Shown here one piece after another: positions 8,168-16,876 of a stretch of 64,000 bases of DNA. Source of the DNA: Paenibacillus rigui (GTDB lineage Bacteria > Bacillota > Bacilli > Paenibacillales > NBRC-103111); contig NZ_NMQW01000001.1 in the NCBI RefSeq assembly GCF_002234615.1, positions 1 through 64,000 on the forward strand, written 5' to 3'. The notes under the pieces were generated by a model. It saw only the letters and a program-made list of their open reading frames with translations. It was not told the DNA's origin and searched no databases. Each line of letters opens with the position of its first letter. Position 1 is the stretch's first letter. The position numbers and the translations under genes were made by a program.

Positions 8168-10480
8168 CTACCCGCTCCGGCTCATTTCGCGGTATTGGCT
8201 CGGCGTCGTCCCGACGTGCTTTTTGAAAATACGATTAAAATAGCTATGCTGGTAGCCGACGGCGACCGCGACATCATTAATTTTCAACTCGGTCTGCTGC
8301 AGCAGCTCCTTCGCCTTATCCATTCTTAACTCCGTTAAATAATCGATAAAGTTCGTGCCGCTCACCTGCTTAAACCATTTGCTCAGGGTGACTGCATTGA
8401 TGCCGATATGATCTGCACAGCTGTCGAGCGAGATTTCGTCCATATAATGCTTCTGCAAATAGACCATGGCCGTCTCGACCGCCTTTTTCAGCTGCACATC
8501 CGAACGGGCCTCCAACTCGAGAATGAAAGGATGCACGATTTTGCGATCGAACCAGTTCAGCATCTTTTGCGGCTCGCGAATTTGCGTCAGCTGCTCGTAC
8601 AGATTGCCTGTGCCGAACACGCGGCTCGGGTCCATCCCGAGGTGGCGAATCGCATGCAGAATGCTCCCGAGCAGCTGCAGCATCCCCTGCTGTACGTCCA
8701 TTTCCTTGCCGCCCCGCTCCAGAAGCGCATTCAGGAATGAGGCGATCAAATACTGCGTCTCCTGCTGCTGACCGGTACGAATCATCTGAAGAATTTCCCT
8801 CTCGAGTGCAAACGGGTACCGCTGCTCCCCGATCTCTTCTGATGCTTCTATGGAGTCCAGGTCAATCATCTGGTTCTCATTCTCAAAATTGCGGTGCCCC
8901 AGTGCCTGCTTCGCTTCCTCGTAGTGGGAAGGCACTTGGGTAATCGAGGCCGACGGCTTGCCGATGGTGATCGAAACCTGCAGCCTCAGCATATGATTGA
9001 TCGCCTGCATCAGCTCTTCGCTTAACGCATGCAGCTCCGCTTTGTAAGGCTGATCTGCAGGCAGCATGATCAGCAGCCCGATGGATAGGTCATGGAAGTT
9101 AATGACATCCACCTGCTTCATCCGGTTGCGGGACAATTCTTCGATGATATTCGCCGCGGCAAACGTGACAAGCCCCTCATCTCCCTGCGAGAACCGGCCC
9201 TCCAGGCTGGCAAACCCCGTCAGATGCAGATGCATGACCAGAAACTGGCGGTCCTCCACCTCCCAGCCCAACGACCGCATTCTTTCCAGAAGATCGGCTT
9301 CCGAATAGGAATAGAGGAACCCCTGCACCAGCTGCAGCAAAAAGCCCTCCTTCACGTGAGATAGCTGCTCTTCAAGCTTTGTTTGCAGCGTGTGGCTTTC
9401 CCTGGATAAATGCAGCCACTGCTTCTCGATCATCTTGAACTCGTCCTTCGTTTCGCCAGATCCGCCTCGGGACAGCTTGTCCCCTGTCAAAATCGTCACC
9501 AGACGGTCGATCGGAGAATAAATTTTACGCGATGCGAGCCACGACAGCACAACGGCCAGCAGCAGGGCTGCACAGCTGACCGACAGGATCAGCTTGGATA
9601 TAAACCCGACAGGCTTCGTAATGACGCTGATCGGGGAGGCGGACACATACGTCCAATCCGTACCGATCCGCACAAAATTACCGTACGAGACCGTATACGT
9701 GCTCTTGTTCCAATCCAGTAGGAAGGACCCGCTCTTCTGCCCTCTTTTCAGCACCTCCGCCTGGAGCACTTTATCGAAGGAATCCGCTGATTCCGTCGTT
9801 TCGGAAGCGCTTCCCGAGCTGGACAGAAGAATTTCTCCGTCGCTCTGCATCAGGAACGTCTCCCCTACGTTATAGGGGGTCAGCGTCTTTAACAGCCTCG
9901 AGGCTCTCTCCTCGTTCAACCGGACAAGCAGGGCGCCAAACGGATGCAGATCTGCACCCGGTATTTTATGAACGAGCGTCAAATCTTTCTTATCAGGGCG
10001 CTTCGGATCGGCCGCGAGCCTGTCCCAGAACGCCAGCTTCCCCTGGCCCAGTATTTGATTATAGCTTTGAACCGTGTCCTTATCCGTAATAAAGTCATAC
10101 TCGGGACCGAAGCGGATCGGCTGCGGCCCGTTCAAGAACAGCTCCACCTGCTTCGCGATCGGATTGGAGCCCTGCATGACGTTTAATGTTTTAGTAATAT
10201 CCCGGGCGACCTCAAAATCCCGAAAAAAGTTTGTTTCCAGCAAGGTGCTGTTGAACTTCGGGTCGAAAGCCCAGTGGGCAAGAGAATTTTCCATATACGA
10301 AAATTGATCATCGATGTTCTCCGCCCGCTGGACAATCTGATTCTTGTGCAGCTGCAGCAGCTCATTCTCCAGCCAGCCGCCTCCAACCCAATAAATGAGG
10401 CCTCCGACGATAATCCCCGGGATACTGGAGATGATCAGAATCAGAATCAAGCTTTTTCGAAAAAATACACCTTTCCCCAA
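8168..10480 (-). CDS. Membrane-anchored AraC family sensor-regulator (YesS-like)
   Basis: A 770-aa one-component regulator. Residues 9-31 form a first membrane segment, followed by a large extracellular sensor (about 32-290), a second membrane segment near 295-315, a long cytoplasmic linker with helical segments, and a C-terminal AraC/XylS DNA-binding domain (about 670-767) with two helix-turn-helix motifs ending in H-V-G-T-T-P-S-Q-Y-R. Family members regulate nearby polysaccharide transport genes, and this gene lies just upstream of an LplBC-type operon on the same strand. The start is TTG (10480) with GGTGGAG upstream. Only 15 bp separate it from the molybdoenzyme gene. Confidence 0.9.
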   Translation of the reverse strand: MGKGVFFRKSLILILIISSIPGIIVGGLIYWVGGGWLENELLQLHKNQIVQRAENIDDQFSYMENSLAHWAFDPKFNSTLLETNFFRDFEVARDITKTLNVMQGSNPIAKQVELFLNGPQPIRFGPEYDFITDKDTVQSYNQILGQGKLAFWDRLAADPKRPDKKDLTLVHKIPGADLHPFGALLVRLNEERASRLLKTLTPYNVGETFLMQSDGEILLSSSGSASETTESADSFDKVLQAEVLKRGQKSGSFLLDWNKSTYTVSYGNFVRIGTDWTYVSASPISVITKPVGFISKLILSVSCAALLLAVVLSWLASRKIYSPIDRLVTILTGDKLSRGGSGETKDEFKMIEKQWLHLSRESHTLQTKLEEQLSHVKEGFLLQLVQGFLYSYSEADLLERMRSLGWEVEDRQFLVMHLHLTGFASLEGRFSQGDEGLVTFAAANIIEELSRNRMKQVDVINFHDLSIGLLIMLPADQPYKAELHALSEELMQAINHMLRLQVSITIGKPSASITQVPSHYEEAKQALGHRNFENENQMIDLDSIEASEEIGEQRYPFALEREILQMIRTGQQQETQYLIASFLNALLERGGKEMDVQQGMLQLLGSILHAIRHLGMDPSRVFGTGNLYEQLTQIREPQKMLNWFDRKIVHPFILELEARSDVQLKKAVETAMVYLQKHYMDEISLDSCADHIGINAVTLSKWFKQVSGTNFIDYLTELRMDKAKELLQQTELKINDVAVAVGYQHSYFNRIFKKHVGTTPSQYREMSRSG

Positions 10481-10495
10481 CCGACTCCACCCCCT

Positions 10496-12550
10496 TTATC
10501 CAAGTTTCGCTACCTGCACCCTGCCGGAGAAAAAGGTCGCTCCGCCCCCCATGTCCGCAACGCGGTCAGGGGTCAAGGCATTGACCGTTCTTTTGCCGCC
10601 GGGCGCATCCGCCCACAGCCCCTGGCTCACAACGACACCTGGAAGCACATCCTCTCCTATGGATGCGGTGAGCTCGCACTCGCCTCTTGTATTGAATACC
10701 CGGACCGGATCGCCGCTCACGATACCGAGTCTGGAAGCATCGGCTGTATGCATATGCAGCTTCGGCTCCTTCTCCATCCGGGTATGCTTCTCATTGTTTG
10801 AGAAGGTCGAATTCAAGAAGTTATGGTTCGGCGCCGGAATGAACAGAAACGGCAGTGCCTCATCCTCGCACAACGGCGTATACGTCGGCAGCGGCGGGAA
10901 GCCCTTTCGCTCCATCGCCTTGGAGTACAGCTCGATTTTGCCGCTCGGCGTCCGCAGCTTGCCGGGGAACAACGGCTTCACCTTGGCTTTCATGAAAGGT
11001 TGCTCCAGCAGCGACTCGTACGTGATGTCCTCGATCGCCGGATTGCGCGGATGGTCGAGCGCCTGACGGATCAGGTCAGCCTCGGTCTCCTGCAAAGCTT
11101 CATCCTCGAAGCCCATGGCCCGGGCCAATAAACGAAATACTTCCACATTCGATTTGCTCTCCCCGTAAGGCTCAATTACCGGCTGCTGGAGCTGTATATA
11201 ATGATGCCAGTACGAGCGGTAAAAATCCGTGTTCTCGAAGGCCGAGGTGGCAGGCAGCACAATATCCGCATACAACGCCGTCTCCGTCAGGAACAAATCG
11301 TGCACTACCGTGAACAAATCGTCCCGCTGCAGCCCCTGCCGCACCTTGTTCGCTTCCGGAGCCACGACGGCGGGGTTCGAATTATATACATACAGCGAGC
11401 GGATCGGAGGCTCCTGCTCCTCCAGCAGCAGCTTGCCGAGCAAATTCATGTTCAAGCGCCGCGTCCCTTTGGCGAGCAGATCCGGGCGCTGCAGCGCGGC
11501 TGCATTGTGCTCCAGCGCAGCCCCATTGCCTTTGATAGCCCCACCGCCCGGATGCAGCCATTGGCCTGTCAGTGCAGGCAGGCAGGCAATGGTCCGAATG
11601 CACATGCCCCCGTTGTCGTGATGCTGCGGTCCGTTGCCAATACGGATCAGCGAAGGTGAGGCTTGCCCGTACATCCGGGCCAGACGGTACATATCGTCCA
11701 CGGGAACGCCGGTTATGGCGGACACCGTATAAGGATCATAGGAGCGGACATGCTCGCGCAGCTCCTCGTGACCTACCGTGTATTCCTGCATAAAAGCTTC
11801 ATCCACGAGGCCTTCGGCGAACAGGATATGCATCATCCCAAGAGCCAAAGCCGCATCGGTACCCGGCTGGATCGGAATAAACCAGTCCGCCCATTTCCCG
11901 GTTTGATTCTTGTGTACATCAATCACGACAATTTGCGCTCCCTGCTTGCGCGCCTTCTCCGCGAGAACGACCTGATGCATATTCGTGCTGACCGCATTGA
12001 TTCCCCACATAATAAAAAGCTTCGCATGCACCGTCTCCTCAGGGTCCGTCCCGACACTGCTTCCCATCGTGTAGTTGTACCCTTCCGTCCCGGCCGCCTG
12101 GCAAATCGAATACAGCAAACGGCTCGCGCCTAACCGGTGAAAAAAACGCCGGTCCATTCCTTCCGTCCCGATTCTCCCCATATTCCCATAGAAGCTGTAC
12201 GGCACAATCGATTCCGCCCCCGCGCCTTCTTCAGCGATAAGCTTCTTCCACGCCTCCGTAATGGTGTGCAGCGCTTCCTCCCAGCTGATTCGCTCGAAGC
12301 GGTTCTCACCCTTCTTGCCCGTCCGCTTAAGCGGATACTGCAGCCGCTTCGGATCATAAATACGCTCCCCCATATGGCGAACCTTGTTGCAAATGCTGCC
12401 TTGAGTGACCGGATGCGACGGGTCTCCCTCTATTTTTACAATTTTTCCATCCTGCTTATGGACCAGCAGCCCGCATTGATCGGGACAATCCAAAGAACAA
12501 ACGGATGGAAAAACACCTGTCGGCTGAAGCTTGGCGTGACGCAAACTCAT
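10496..12550 (-). CDS. Molybdopterin-dependent oxidoreductase (YoaE-like)
   Basis: A 684-aa protein of the formate dehydrogenase/nitrate reductase (DMSO reductase) superfamily. The N-terminus carries a Cys-rich 4Fe-4S site (C-S-L-D-C-P-D-Q-C-G, with a later G-S-I-C-N-K), followed by the Mo-bis-MGD catalytic domains and a C-terminal molybdopterin dinucleotide-binding domain (G-D-P-V-R-V-F-N). No Tat signal is visible, so it is probably cytoplasmic. Its substrate is unknown; length and layout match B. subtilis YoaE. The start at 12550 has AAGGAGAG 7 nt upstream, better than an ATG 24 nt earlier. No cofactor-synthesis genes are nearby. Confidence 0.88.
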   Translation of the reverse strand: MSLRHAKLQPTGVFPSVCSLDCPDQCGLLVHKQDGKIVKIEGDPSHPVTQGSICNKVRHMGERIYDPKRLQYPLKRTGKKGENRFERISWEEALHTITEAWKKLIAEEGAGAESIVPYSFYGNMGRIGTEGMDRRFFHRLGASRLLYSICQAAGTEGYNYTMGSSVGTDPEETVHAKLFIMWGINAVSTNMHQVVLAEKARKQGAQIVVIDVHKNQTGKWADWFIPIQPGTDAALALGMMHILFAEGLVDEAFMQEYTVGHEELREHVRSYDPYTVSAITGVPVDDMYRLARMYGQASPSLIRIGNGPQHHDNGGMCIRTIACLPALTGQWLHPGGGAIKGNGAALEHNAAALQRPDLLAKGTRRLNMNLLGKLLLEEQEPPIRSLYVYNSNPAVVAPEANKVRQGLQRDDLFTVVHDLFLTETALYADIVLPATSAFENTDFYRSYWHHYIQLQQPVIEPYGESKSNVEVFRLLARAMGFEDEALQETEADLIRQALDHPRNPAIEDITYESLLEQPFMKAKVKPLFPGKLRTPSGKIELYSKAMERKGFPPLPTYTPLCEDEALPFLFIPAPNHNFLNSTFSNNEKHTRMEKEPKLHMHTADASRLGIVSGDPVRVFNTRGECELTASIGEDVLPGVVVSQGLWADAPGGKRTVNALTPDRVADMGGGATFFSGRVQVAKLG

Positions 12551-12675
12551 CTGACAACTCTCCTTCCTAAGCAAAACCGTTACCCCAAATGATAAGGAAC
12601 GGATGGCAACAAAACAAGTTTTATTTCAATAGAGCAGACCCAGGCACACAAGTCTTCCCTTCATCCCGCGGCGGC

Positions 12676-12721
12676 TTTGGATTATGTTCCGTTTTTTGTA
12701 TAATGAGCCTATACTCATTAT
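12676..12721 (+). promoter_or_regulatory. Promoter with overlapping 8-bp inverted repeat for the sensing operon
   Basis: A -10 TATAAT (12699-12704) follows a weak -35 TTTGGA (12676-12681) at 17 bp. A perfect inverted repeat, ATAATGAG (12700-12707) and CTCATTAT (12714-12721) with 6 bp between, overlaps the -10 and the likely start site, as expected for a repressor operator. Confidence 0.6.
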
Positions 12722-12762
12722 CCAATGAAACTCGTTGCGGAACACAGCCCAGAGGAGGAACC

Positions 12763-13767
12763 ATGTCGAATCGTATAGGTTATCTGGGACTTCTGCTGCT
12801 ATCCCTCCTGTTTGCCTGGCTGCTTTGGCAGTTTATGCTGTCCGGGTGGCATATTCGCCAGCTGGTACAGCCCCTATCGGCGCCAGGGACAGAGCACAAT
12901 GCCGCCTCGCGCCGTATCACACTCATTTCCCAGGAACGGGACAATCCGTTCTGGCGGTCGGTCGAGCAAGGAGCCCGCGAAGCAGCCGCGCAGTACGGTA
13001 TGGAGCTGGGCTATGACGGCCCGCTGCGCATCAACCCAGCCGAGCAGAGCAGGCTGCTGGAAAAAGCGATTGCGGCGAGGACGGACGCCGTCATTGTGCA
13101 GGGCATCGGCGATCCGGCTTATCGCCAATCGATAGATAAAGCGGTCGCGAGCGGCATTCCCGTCATCACGGTCGATACCGATGAGCCCGGGAGCCGGCGG
13201 CTCGCTTACGTCGGCACGGATAACCTGGATGCCGGCAAGCGCATGGGCGAGCTCGTTATCCGGGCTGCCGCGGGCAAGCCGGAGCAGATCGGCGTGCTGC
13301 TCGGCAGCGAGCAGGCGGAAAATCAGCGGCAGCGGCTGAGCAGCTTTCAGTCGGCGATCAGCCGCTACCCGGAGCTGACCGTCGTCGAGGTCCGCTCCTC
13401 CCAGATTTCGCGGCTGCAAGCTGTGCGGCAGACCGAGGAGCTGCTGGCGCGCCATCCGCAGGTCGGCACGATGGTCGGCTTCAGCGCACTGGACGGCATC
13501 GGCATTCAGGAGGCTGCCGCTCGCTTGAAGGCCGGGCAGCTGCGGGTATTCGCCTTCGACGATCTGGAGGAAACGGTCGAAGGCATCCGGCACTGCACCA
13601 TCACGGCGTCGCTGGTCCAACAGCCGGGAGCAATGGGGCAGGAGGCCGTCTCGCTCCTGCACGATTACTTTAACGGCAAGACACCGGAGCCGCAGCACTT
13701 TACCGCTACCAGCCTGCTGGACCGCAGCACCCTCGGCCGAGCAGCGGCAGGAGCGGACTGCCCATGA
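12763..13767 (+). CDS. Periplasmic-binding-protein-like sugar sensor, membrane anchored
   Basis: A 334-aa protein with one N-terminal membrane segment (about residues 7-27, no lipobox) followed by an RbsB-like binding domain: I-T-L-I-S-Q-E-R-D-N-P-F-W near residues 51-63, then G-I-P-V-I-T-V-D-T-D and T-D-N-L-D-A-G. This is the ribose/galactose-binding (Peripla_BP_4) fold. No permease is adjacent; instead the histidine kinase gene overlaps its end by 4 bp, so it probably presents a sugar signal to the kinase. Start ATG 12763 has AGAGGAGG 4 nt upstream; the upstream open frame lacks a site. Confidence 0.88.
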   Translation: MSNRIGYLGLLLLSLLFAWLLWQFMLSGWHIRQLVQPLSAPGTEHNAASRRITLISQERDNPFWRSVEQGAREAAAQYGMELGYDGPLRINPAEQSRLLEKAIAARTDAVIVQGIGDPAYRQSIDKAVASGIPVITVDTDEPGSRRLAYVGTDNLDAGKRMGELVIRAAAGKPEQIGVLLGSEQAENQRQRLSSFQSAISRYPELTVVEVRSSQISRLQAVRQTEELLARHPQVGTMVGFSALDGIGIQEAAARLKAGQLRVFAFDDLEETVEGIRHCTITASLVQQPGAMGQEAVSLLHDYFNGKTPEPQHFTATSLLDRSTLGRAAAGADCP

Positions 13768-15236
13768 CCATCCGTCGAAAGCTGCTGCTGTTCATCCCTC
13801 TGCTCGTCCTGTTGGCCAACTCGGTCACGTTTTTTCTGTTTCAAAGCAGTGCCGTCGTGCAGCAAAGCTACGATGTCATGATGAGCCGCATTTTGCTGTA
13901 CCAGCAAGCGGCCCAAACCGCCGAGGATCAGCTTAAGCCGCTGTACGGCTTTCTGCTGAACCCGAGCGCGGACGAGGCCGCTGTGCGGGAGCGAGCGCAG
14001 GCGCAGACCAAGCTGGAGGAGCTTCGCTCGCGGCTCGTTGAACAGCAGGGGCAATCCCCTCTTGCTTCCGAGCTGACAGGTTATCTTCATATGCTCGATA
14101 CGCTGATGGAGCAAAGTCAAAGCGCCTTCACCGCGGCCCGCAATCAAGCCGCAGGGGATGCGCTTCTCCGCTACGAAGAAGCGGAGCGGACCACCGGCTT
14201 CATCCGCGAGGAAGGTCAGCGTCTGGTGACGCTGGAGCTGAAATCTTATGAGCCGGTGTTCAAGCAAATCCAAGCGGAGCATACCCGCCTGAACCGGCTG
14301 GGGGCTGCGGTGTTTGTCGTCGATACGCTGATGGGCGTCGCCCTCGCATACTGGATTTCCCGCAGCATCACCCGGCCGGTCAGCCGGCTGGTCGATACCG
14401 CCCGCCGCATTGCCAAGGGCGACCTGCAGGTCGTCCCTCCGGCTCTCGGCTCCAAGGACGAGCTGGCCATTTTGTCCGATGCCTTTCGCCATATGCTGAC
14501 AGACCTGCTCGCTTTGATCGAGAAGGACAAGCAGAGCCTGGAGAAGGACCGGCTCGTCAAGGAGCTGGAGCTGCAGGCTTTGCAGAGCCAGATCAATCCG
14601 CATTTTTTGTTTAACACGTTAAATGTGCTTTCCAAGCTCGCGTTGATTGAAGGGGCCGAACGGACGAGTGATCTTATCATCTCCATGTCCAATCTGCTGA
14701 GATACAATCTGCGAAAGCTGGATCAGCCTGTGACCCTCGGGGATGAGCTGAAGCATGTGCAGGAATACTTTACGATTCAACAGGCCCGCTTCCGCGACCG
14801 GGTGCGCTTCGAGGTCCATGCGGACGAGCAGGCGTTGAAGGTTCCTGTTCCGGCGCTGACGATTCAGCCGCTAATAGAGAATGCGTTCCTCCATGGCATC
14901 GAAGGCATGGAGGAGGGCGCACGCATCCGGCTGGATATCCGCCGCACGTCCGGGGAGGTGACGGTGTCCGTTGCCGATAACGGACAGGGAATGACCGAGG
15001 AGACGCGAATGGCCCTGCTTCGTCTGGAGCCTGCTGCGGAAGCACAAGCCCGCCAATCGACCGGACTGGGCACCAGAAATGTATTCAAGCGGCTGCAGCT
15101 GTTTTATGAGCGCCCCGGACTCGAATCGCTCGTCGCTATTGACAGCCAGCCGGGACGAGGAACGACGGTCACGATCCGTCTTCCCGACGGAAAGGAGGAG
15201 GAAGCTGCGGATGTACCGATTATTAATCGCGGATGA
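13764..15236 (+). CDS. Sensor histidine kinase, YesM/LytS type
   Basis: A 490-aa kinase: membrane segments at about 7-28 and 190-212, a HAMP linker (R-S-I-T-R-P-V-S-R-L), the phospho-acceptor motif Q-I-N-P-H-F-L-F-N-T-L near residue 280, and an ATPase domain with L-I-E-N-A-F-L-H-G (N box), D-N-G-Q-G-M and G-L-G-T-R-N. This His-kinase family typically pairs with AraC-type response regulators, as here. It overlaps the binding-protein gene by 4 bp and the regulator gene by 26 bp, so the three are cotranslated. The signal is probably the sugar bound by the upstream protein. Confidence 0.93.
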   Translation: MTIRRKLLLFIPLLVLLANSVTFFLFQSSAVVQQSYDVMMSRILLYQQAAQTAEDQLKPLYGFLLNPSADEAAVRERAQAQTKLEELRSRLVEQQGQSPLASELTGYLHMLDTLMEQSQSAFTAARNQAAGDALLRYEEAERTTGFIREEGQRLVTLELKSYEPVFKQIQAEHTRLNRLGAAVFVVDTLMGVALAYWISRSITRPVSRLVDTARRIAKGDLQVVPPALGSKDELAILSDAFRHMLTDLLALIEKDKQSLEKDRLVKELELQALQSQINPHFLFNTLNVLSKLALIEGAERTSDLIISMSNLLRYNLRKLDQPVTLGDELKHVQEYFTIQQARFRDRVRFEVHADEQALKVPVPALTIQPLIENAFLHGIEGMEEGARIRLDIRRTSGEVTVSVADNGQGMTEETRMALLRLEPAAEAQARQSTGLGTRNVFKRLQLFYERPGLESLVAIDSQPGRGTTVTIRLPDGKEEEAADVPIINRG

Positions 15237-16560
15237 CGAAGCGCTGGAGCGTGAAGGGCTGGAATGGATCATCCGGCGCATGATGCCGGACACGTTCCAG
15301 ATCATCCATGCGGAGAACGGCCGCACTGCCATTGAACGCGCGGAGGAGCACCGTCCGCATATTATTTTGATGGATGTGAACATGCCCGGCATCCAAGGGT
15401 TGGAAGCGCTTCGCGAGATTCGCACGTTTCTCCCGGATGCGAAGTCCGTGCTGGTTACCGCCTACGATACCTTCGCCTACGCGAAGGAGGCTTTAACGCT
15501 CGGCGTCAAGGAATATATCGTGAAGCCGGCCCGGCGAGAGCAGGTCGTCCAAACGCTCCAGCTGCTCGTTGACGAGCTTGAGCGGGAGAAGCACCGGCGC
15601 GCCGAGGACCTGAAGCTGCGCGACAAGGTATCCCAGCTGCAGCCTTTGGTCGAGAATGAGCTGGCTCTTTTGTTCATGGTCGATCAAGTGCTGGACGCGG
15701 GCGCGGAGCAGCTGTCCGAGTGGCTCGGCTTTCCGCTGGACCACGGCTGCGCGCTGGTCGTCGCCTTCCCTGAGCGTGTGTACACGCTCGACAAAAAAAC
15801 GATGTACGACGTCATCCGCAGCTTCGCCAAGCACCACAGCTCGTCTCCCTGCATCGTCAGCTCGCTGATCGACCGCCACATGGCGATCTTCGTCCGCAAA
15901 GCACCGGAGGATAAAGAACCGGCATGGAACGAGAAAATCGGCCAATACGGGCAAAAGCTGTGCGATTTGGCCGAACGCCAGCTCGATTGTCCGGTTTCGA
16001 TCGGCGTCGGATCGACGCGCCAGGGGGCGGACGGCTTGCGCAAATCGTATTTTGAAGCCGTGTTCGCCTCCACTTATTTCGAATACAACGGGAGAGTGTG
16101 CCATTTCGAGCAGCTCAAGCAGCCGGACGGCAGCCGGCTCCCCGATACGGAGAGGCAGGCCTCTCAAGGGGACGACATCGCAAGCCGCTCCTATGTGATT
16201 TCCGCCTTGCAGCGTATTCGCGAGGAACGCGAGCAGCAGACGTTAACCGTGCTTGACCGGGCGCAGAGCTACATCCGGGACCGGTACACCGAAGACCTGT
16301 CGCTGGAGGAGGTCGCAGACTTCGTCCATCTCAATCCCCACTATTTCAGTAAGGTTTTCAAGCAGCAGGTGGGGGCAACGTTTATTGATTTTCTCACAGG
16401 GCTTAGAATCGAGAAGGCCAAGGAGCTGATCTTATCCGGTGAACGAAGCCTGAAGGAGGTCTGTTTTGAGGTCGGCTACAAGGACCCGAACTATTTCAGC
16501 CGCGTCTTCAAAAAAGTGACCGGCGTCACCCCGACCGAGTACCGGGGACAAGCCAAATAA
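15211..16560 (+). CDS. Response regulator with AraC output domain, YesN type
   Basis: A 449-aa regulator. The receiver domain has acidic residues D8-D9, phospho-acceptor D55 in L-M-D-V-N-M-P-G, T83 and K105 (I-V-K-P). A helical linker leads to a C-terminal AraC DNA-binding domain (about 350-447) with the second helix-turn-helix ending P-T-E-Y-R. The ATG at 15211 lies inside the kinase gene behind AAAGGAGG, and a longer upstream frame is only kinase coding sequence. A likely target is the sugar symporter gene directly downstream, which has two palindromes at its promoter. Confidence 0.93.
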   Translation: MYRLLIADDEALEREGLEWIIRRMMPDTFQIIHAENGRTAIERAEEHRPHIILMDVNMPGIQGLEALREIRTFLPDAKSVLVTAYDTFAYAKEALTLGVKEYIVKPARREQVVQTLQLLVDELEREKHRRAEDLKLRDKVSQLQPLVENELALLFMVDQVLDAGAEQLSEWLGFPLDHGCALVVAFPERVYTLDKKTMYDVIRSFAKHHSSSPCIVSSLIDRHMAIFVRKAPEDKEPAWNEKIGQYGQKLCDLAERQLDCPVSIGVGSTRQGADGLRKSYFEAVFASTYFEYNGRVCHFEQLKQPDGSRLPDTERQASQGDDIASRSYVISALQRIREEREQQTLTVLDRAQSYIRDRYTEDLSLEEVADFVHLNPHYFSKVFKQQVGATFIDFLTGLRIEKAKELILSGERSLKEVCFEVGYKDPNYFSRVFKKVTGVTPTEYRGQAK

Positions 16561-16573
16561 TTTACTGCGAAAC

Positions 16574-16606
16574 GTCCATGCCGACGACCGGTCATGGACT
16601 TTTTTG
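16574..16606 (+). terminator. Terminator of the sensing operon
   Basis: GTCCATG pairs with CATGGAC around a 12-base loop and is followed by TTTTTT, 14 bp after the response regulator stop codon. Confidence 0.85.
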
Positions 16607-16614
16607 CGTTTGGC

Positions 16615-16630
16615 AGCACAAAATTGTGCT
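16615..16630. promoter_or_regulatory. Operator-like palindrome 1 upstream of sugar symporter
   Basis: AGCACAAAATTGTGCT has perfect 7-bp arms around AA. A second copy with 14 of 16 matching positions in the inverse reading lies 70 bp downstream, next to the symporter promoter. Confidence 0.55.
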
Positions 16631-16684
16631 AGTCTGCTCTTCCCGAACCGTCTGCAAAGGCCCAGCCAAATTTAATGCGGCAAC

Positions 16685-16700
16685 AACACAATTTAGTGCT
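16685..16700. promoter_or_regulatory. Operator-like palindrome 2 upstream of sugar symporter
   Basis: AACACAATTTAGTGCT; its reverse complement AGCACTAAATTGTGTT matches palindrome 1 at 14 of 16 positions. It lies 11 bp upstream of the -35 region, a position fitting an activator or a looping repressor. Confidence 0.5.
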
Positions 16701-16711
16701 GTTGATTGCGC

Positions 16712-16740
16712 TCTTGGCGGCATACTCCGCGTGATATAAT
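16712..16740 (+). promoter_or_regulatory. Promoter of sugar symporter, extended -10
   Basis: TATAAT (16735-16740) is preceded by TGA, giving an extended -10; the -35 TCTTGG at 17 bp spacing is weak, consistent with activator dependence. Confidence 0.6.
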
Positions 16741-16775
16741 GAGACTCGTTTCCACTGCAGGACGGCCTAACGACC

Positions 16776-16795
16776 CGAGGATAAACGGCTTCGCG
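16776..16795 (+). repeat. Partial dispersed repeat in symporter leader
   Basis: CGAGGATAAACGGCTTCGCG shares the 5' half of the dispersed hairpin repeat (GGATAAACGGCTTCGC) but lacks the 3' arm. It lies in the untranslated leader between promoter and symporter start. Confidence 0.55.
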
Positions 16796-16876
16796 TAAGG
16801 ATGTCCCACCATCAATCCCGCACAGTCCGCGGGTCTCATTTACATGAATACGCATTTTGAAAGGAGTTGTGCTCAC

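Noticed and set aside
13665-14603. 312-codon minus-strand open frame
   Set aside because: Antisense to the binding protein and histidine kinase genes; a by-product of GC-rich codon use.
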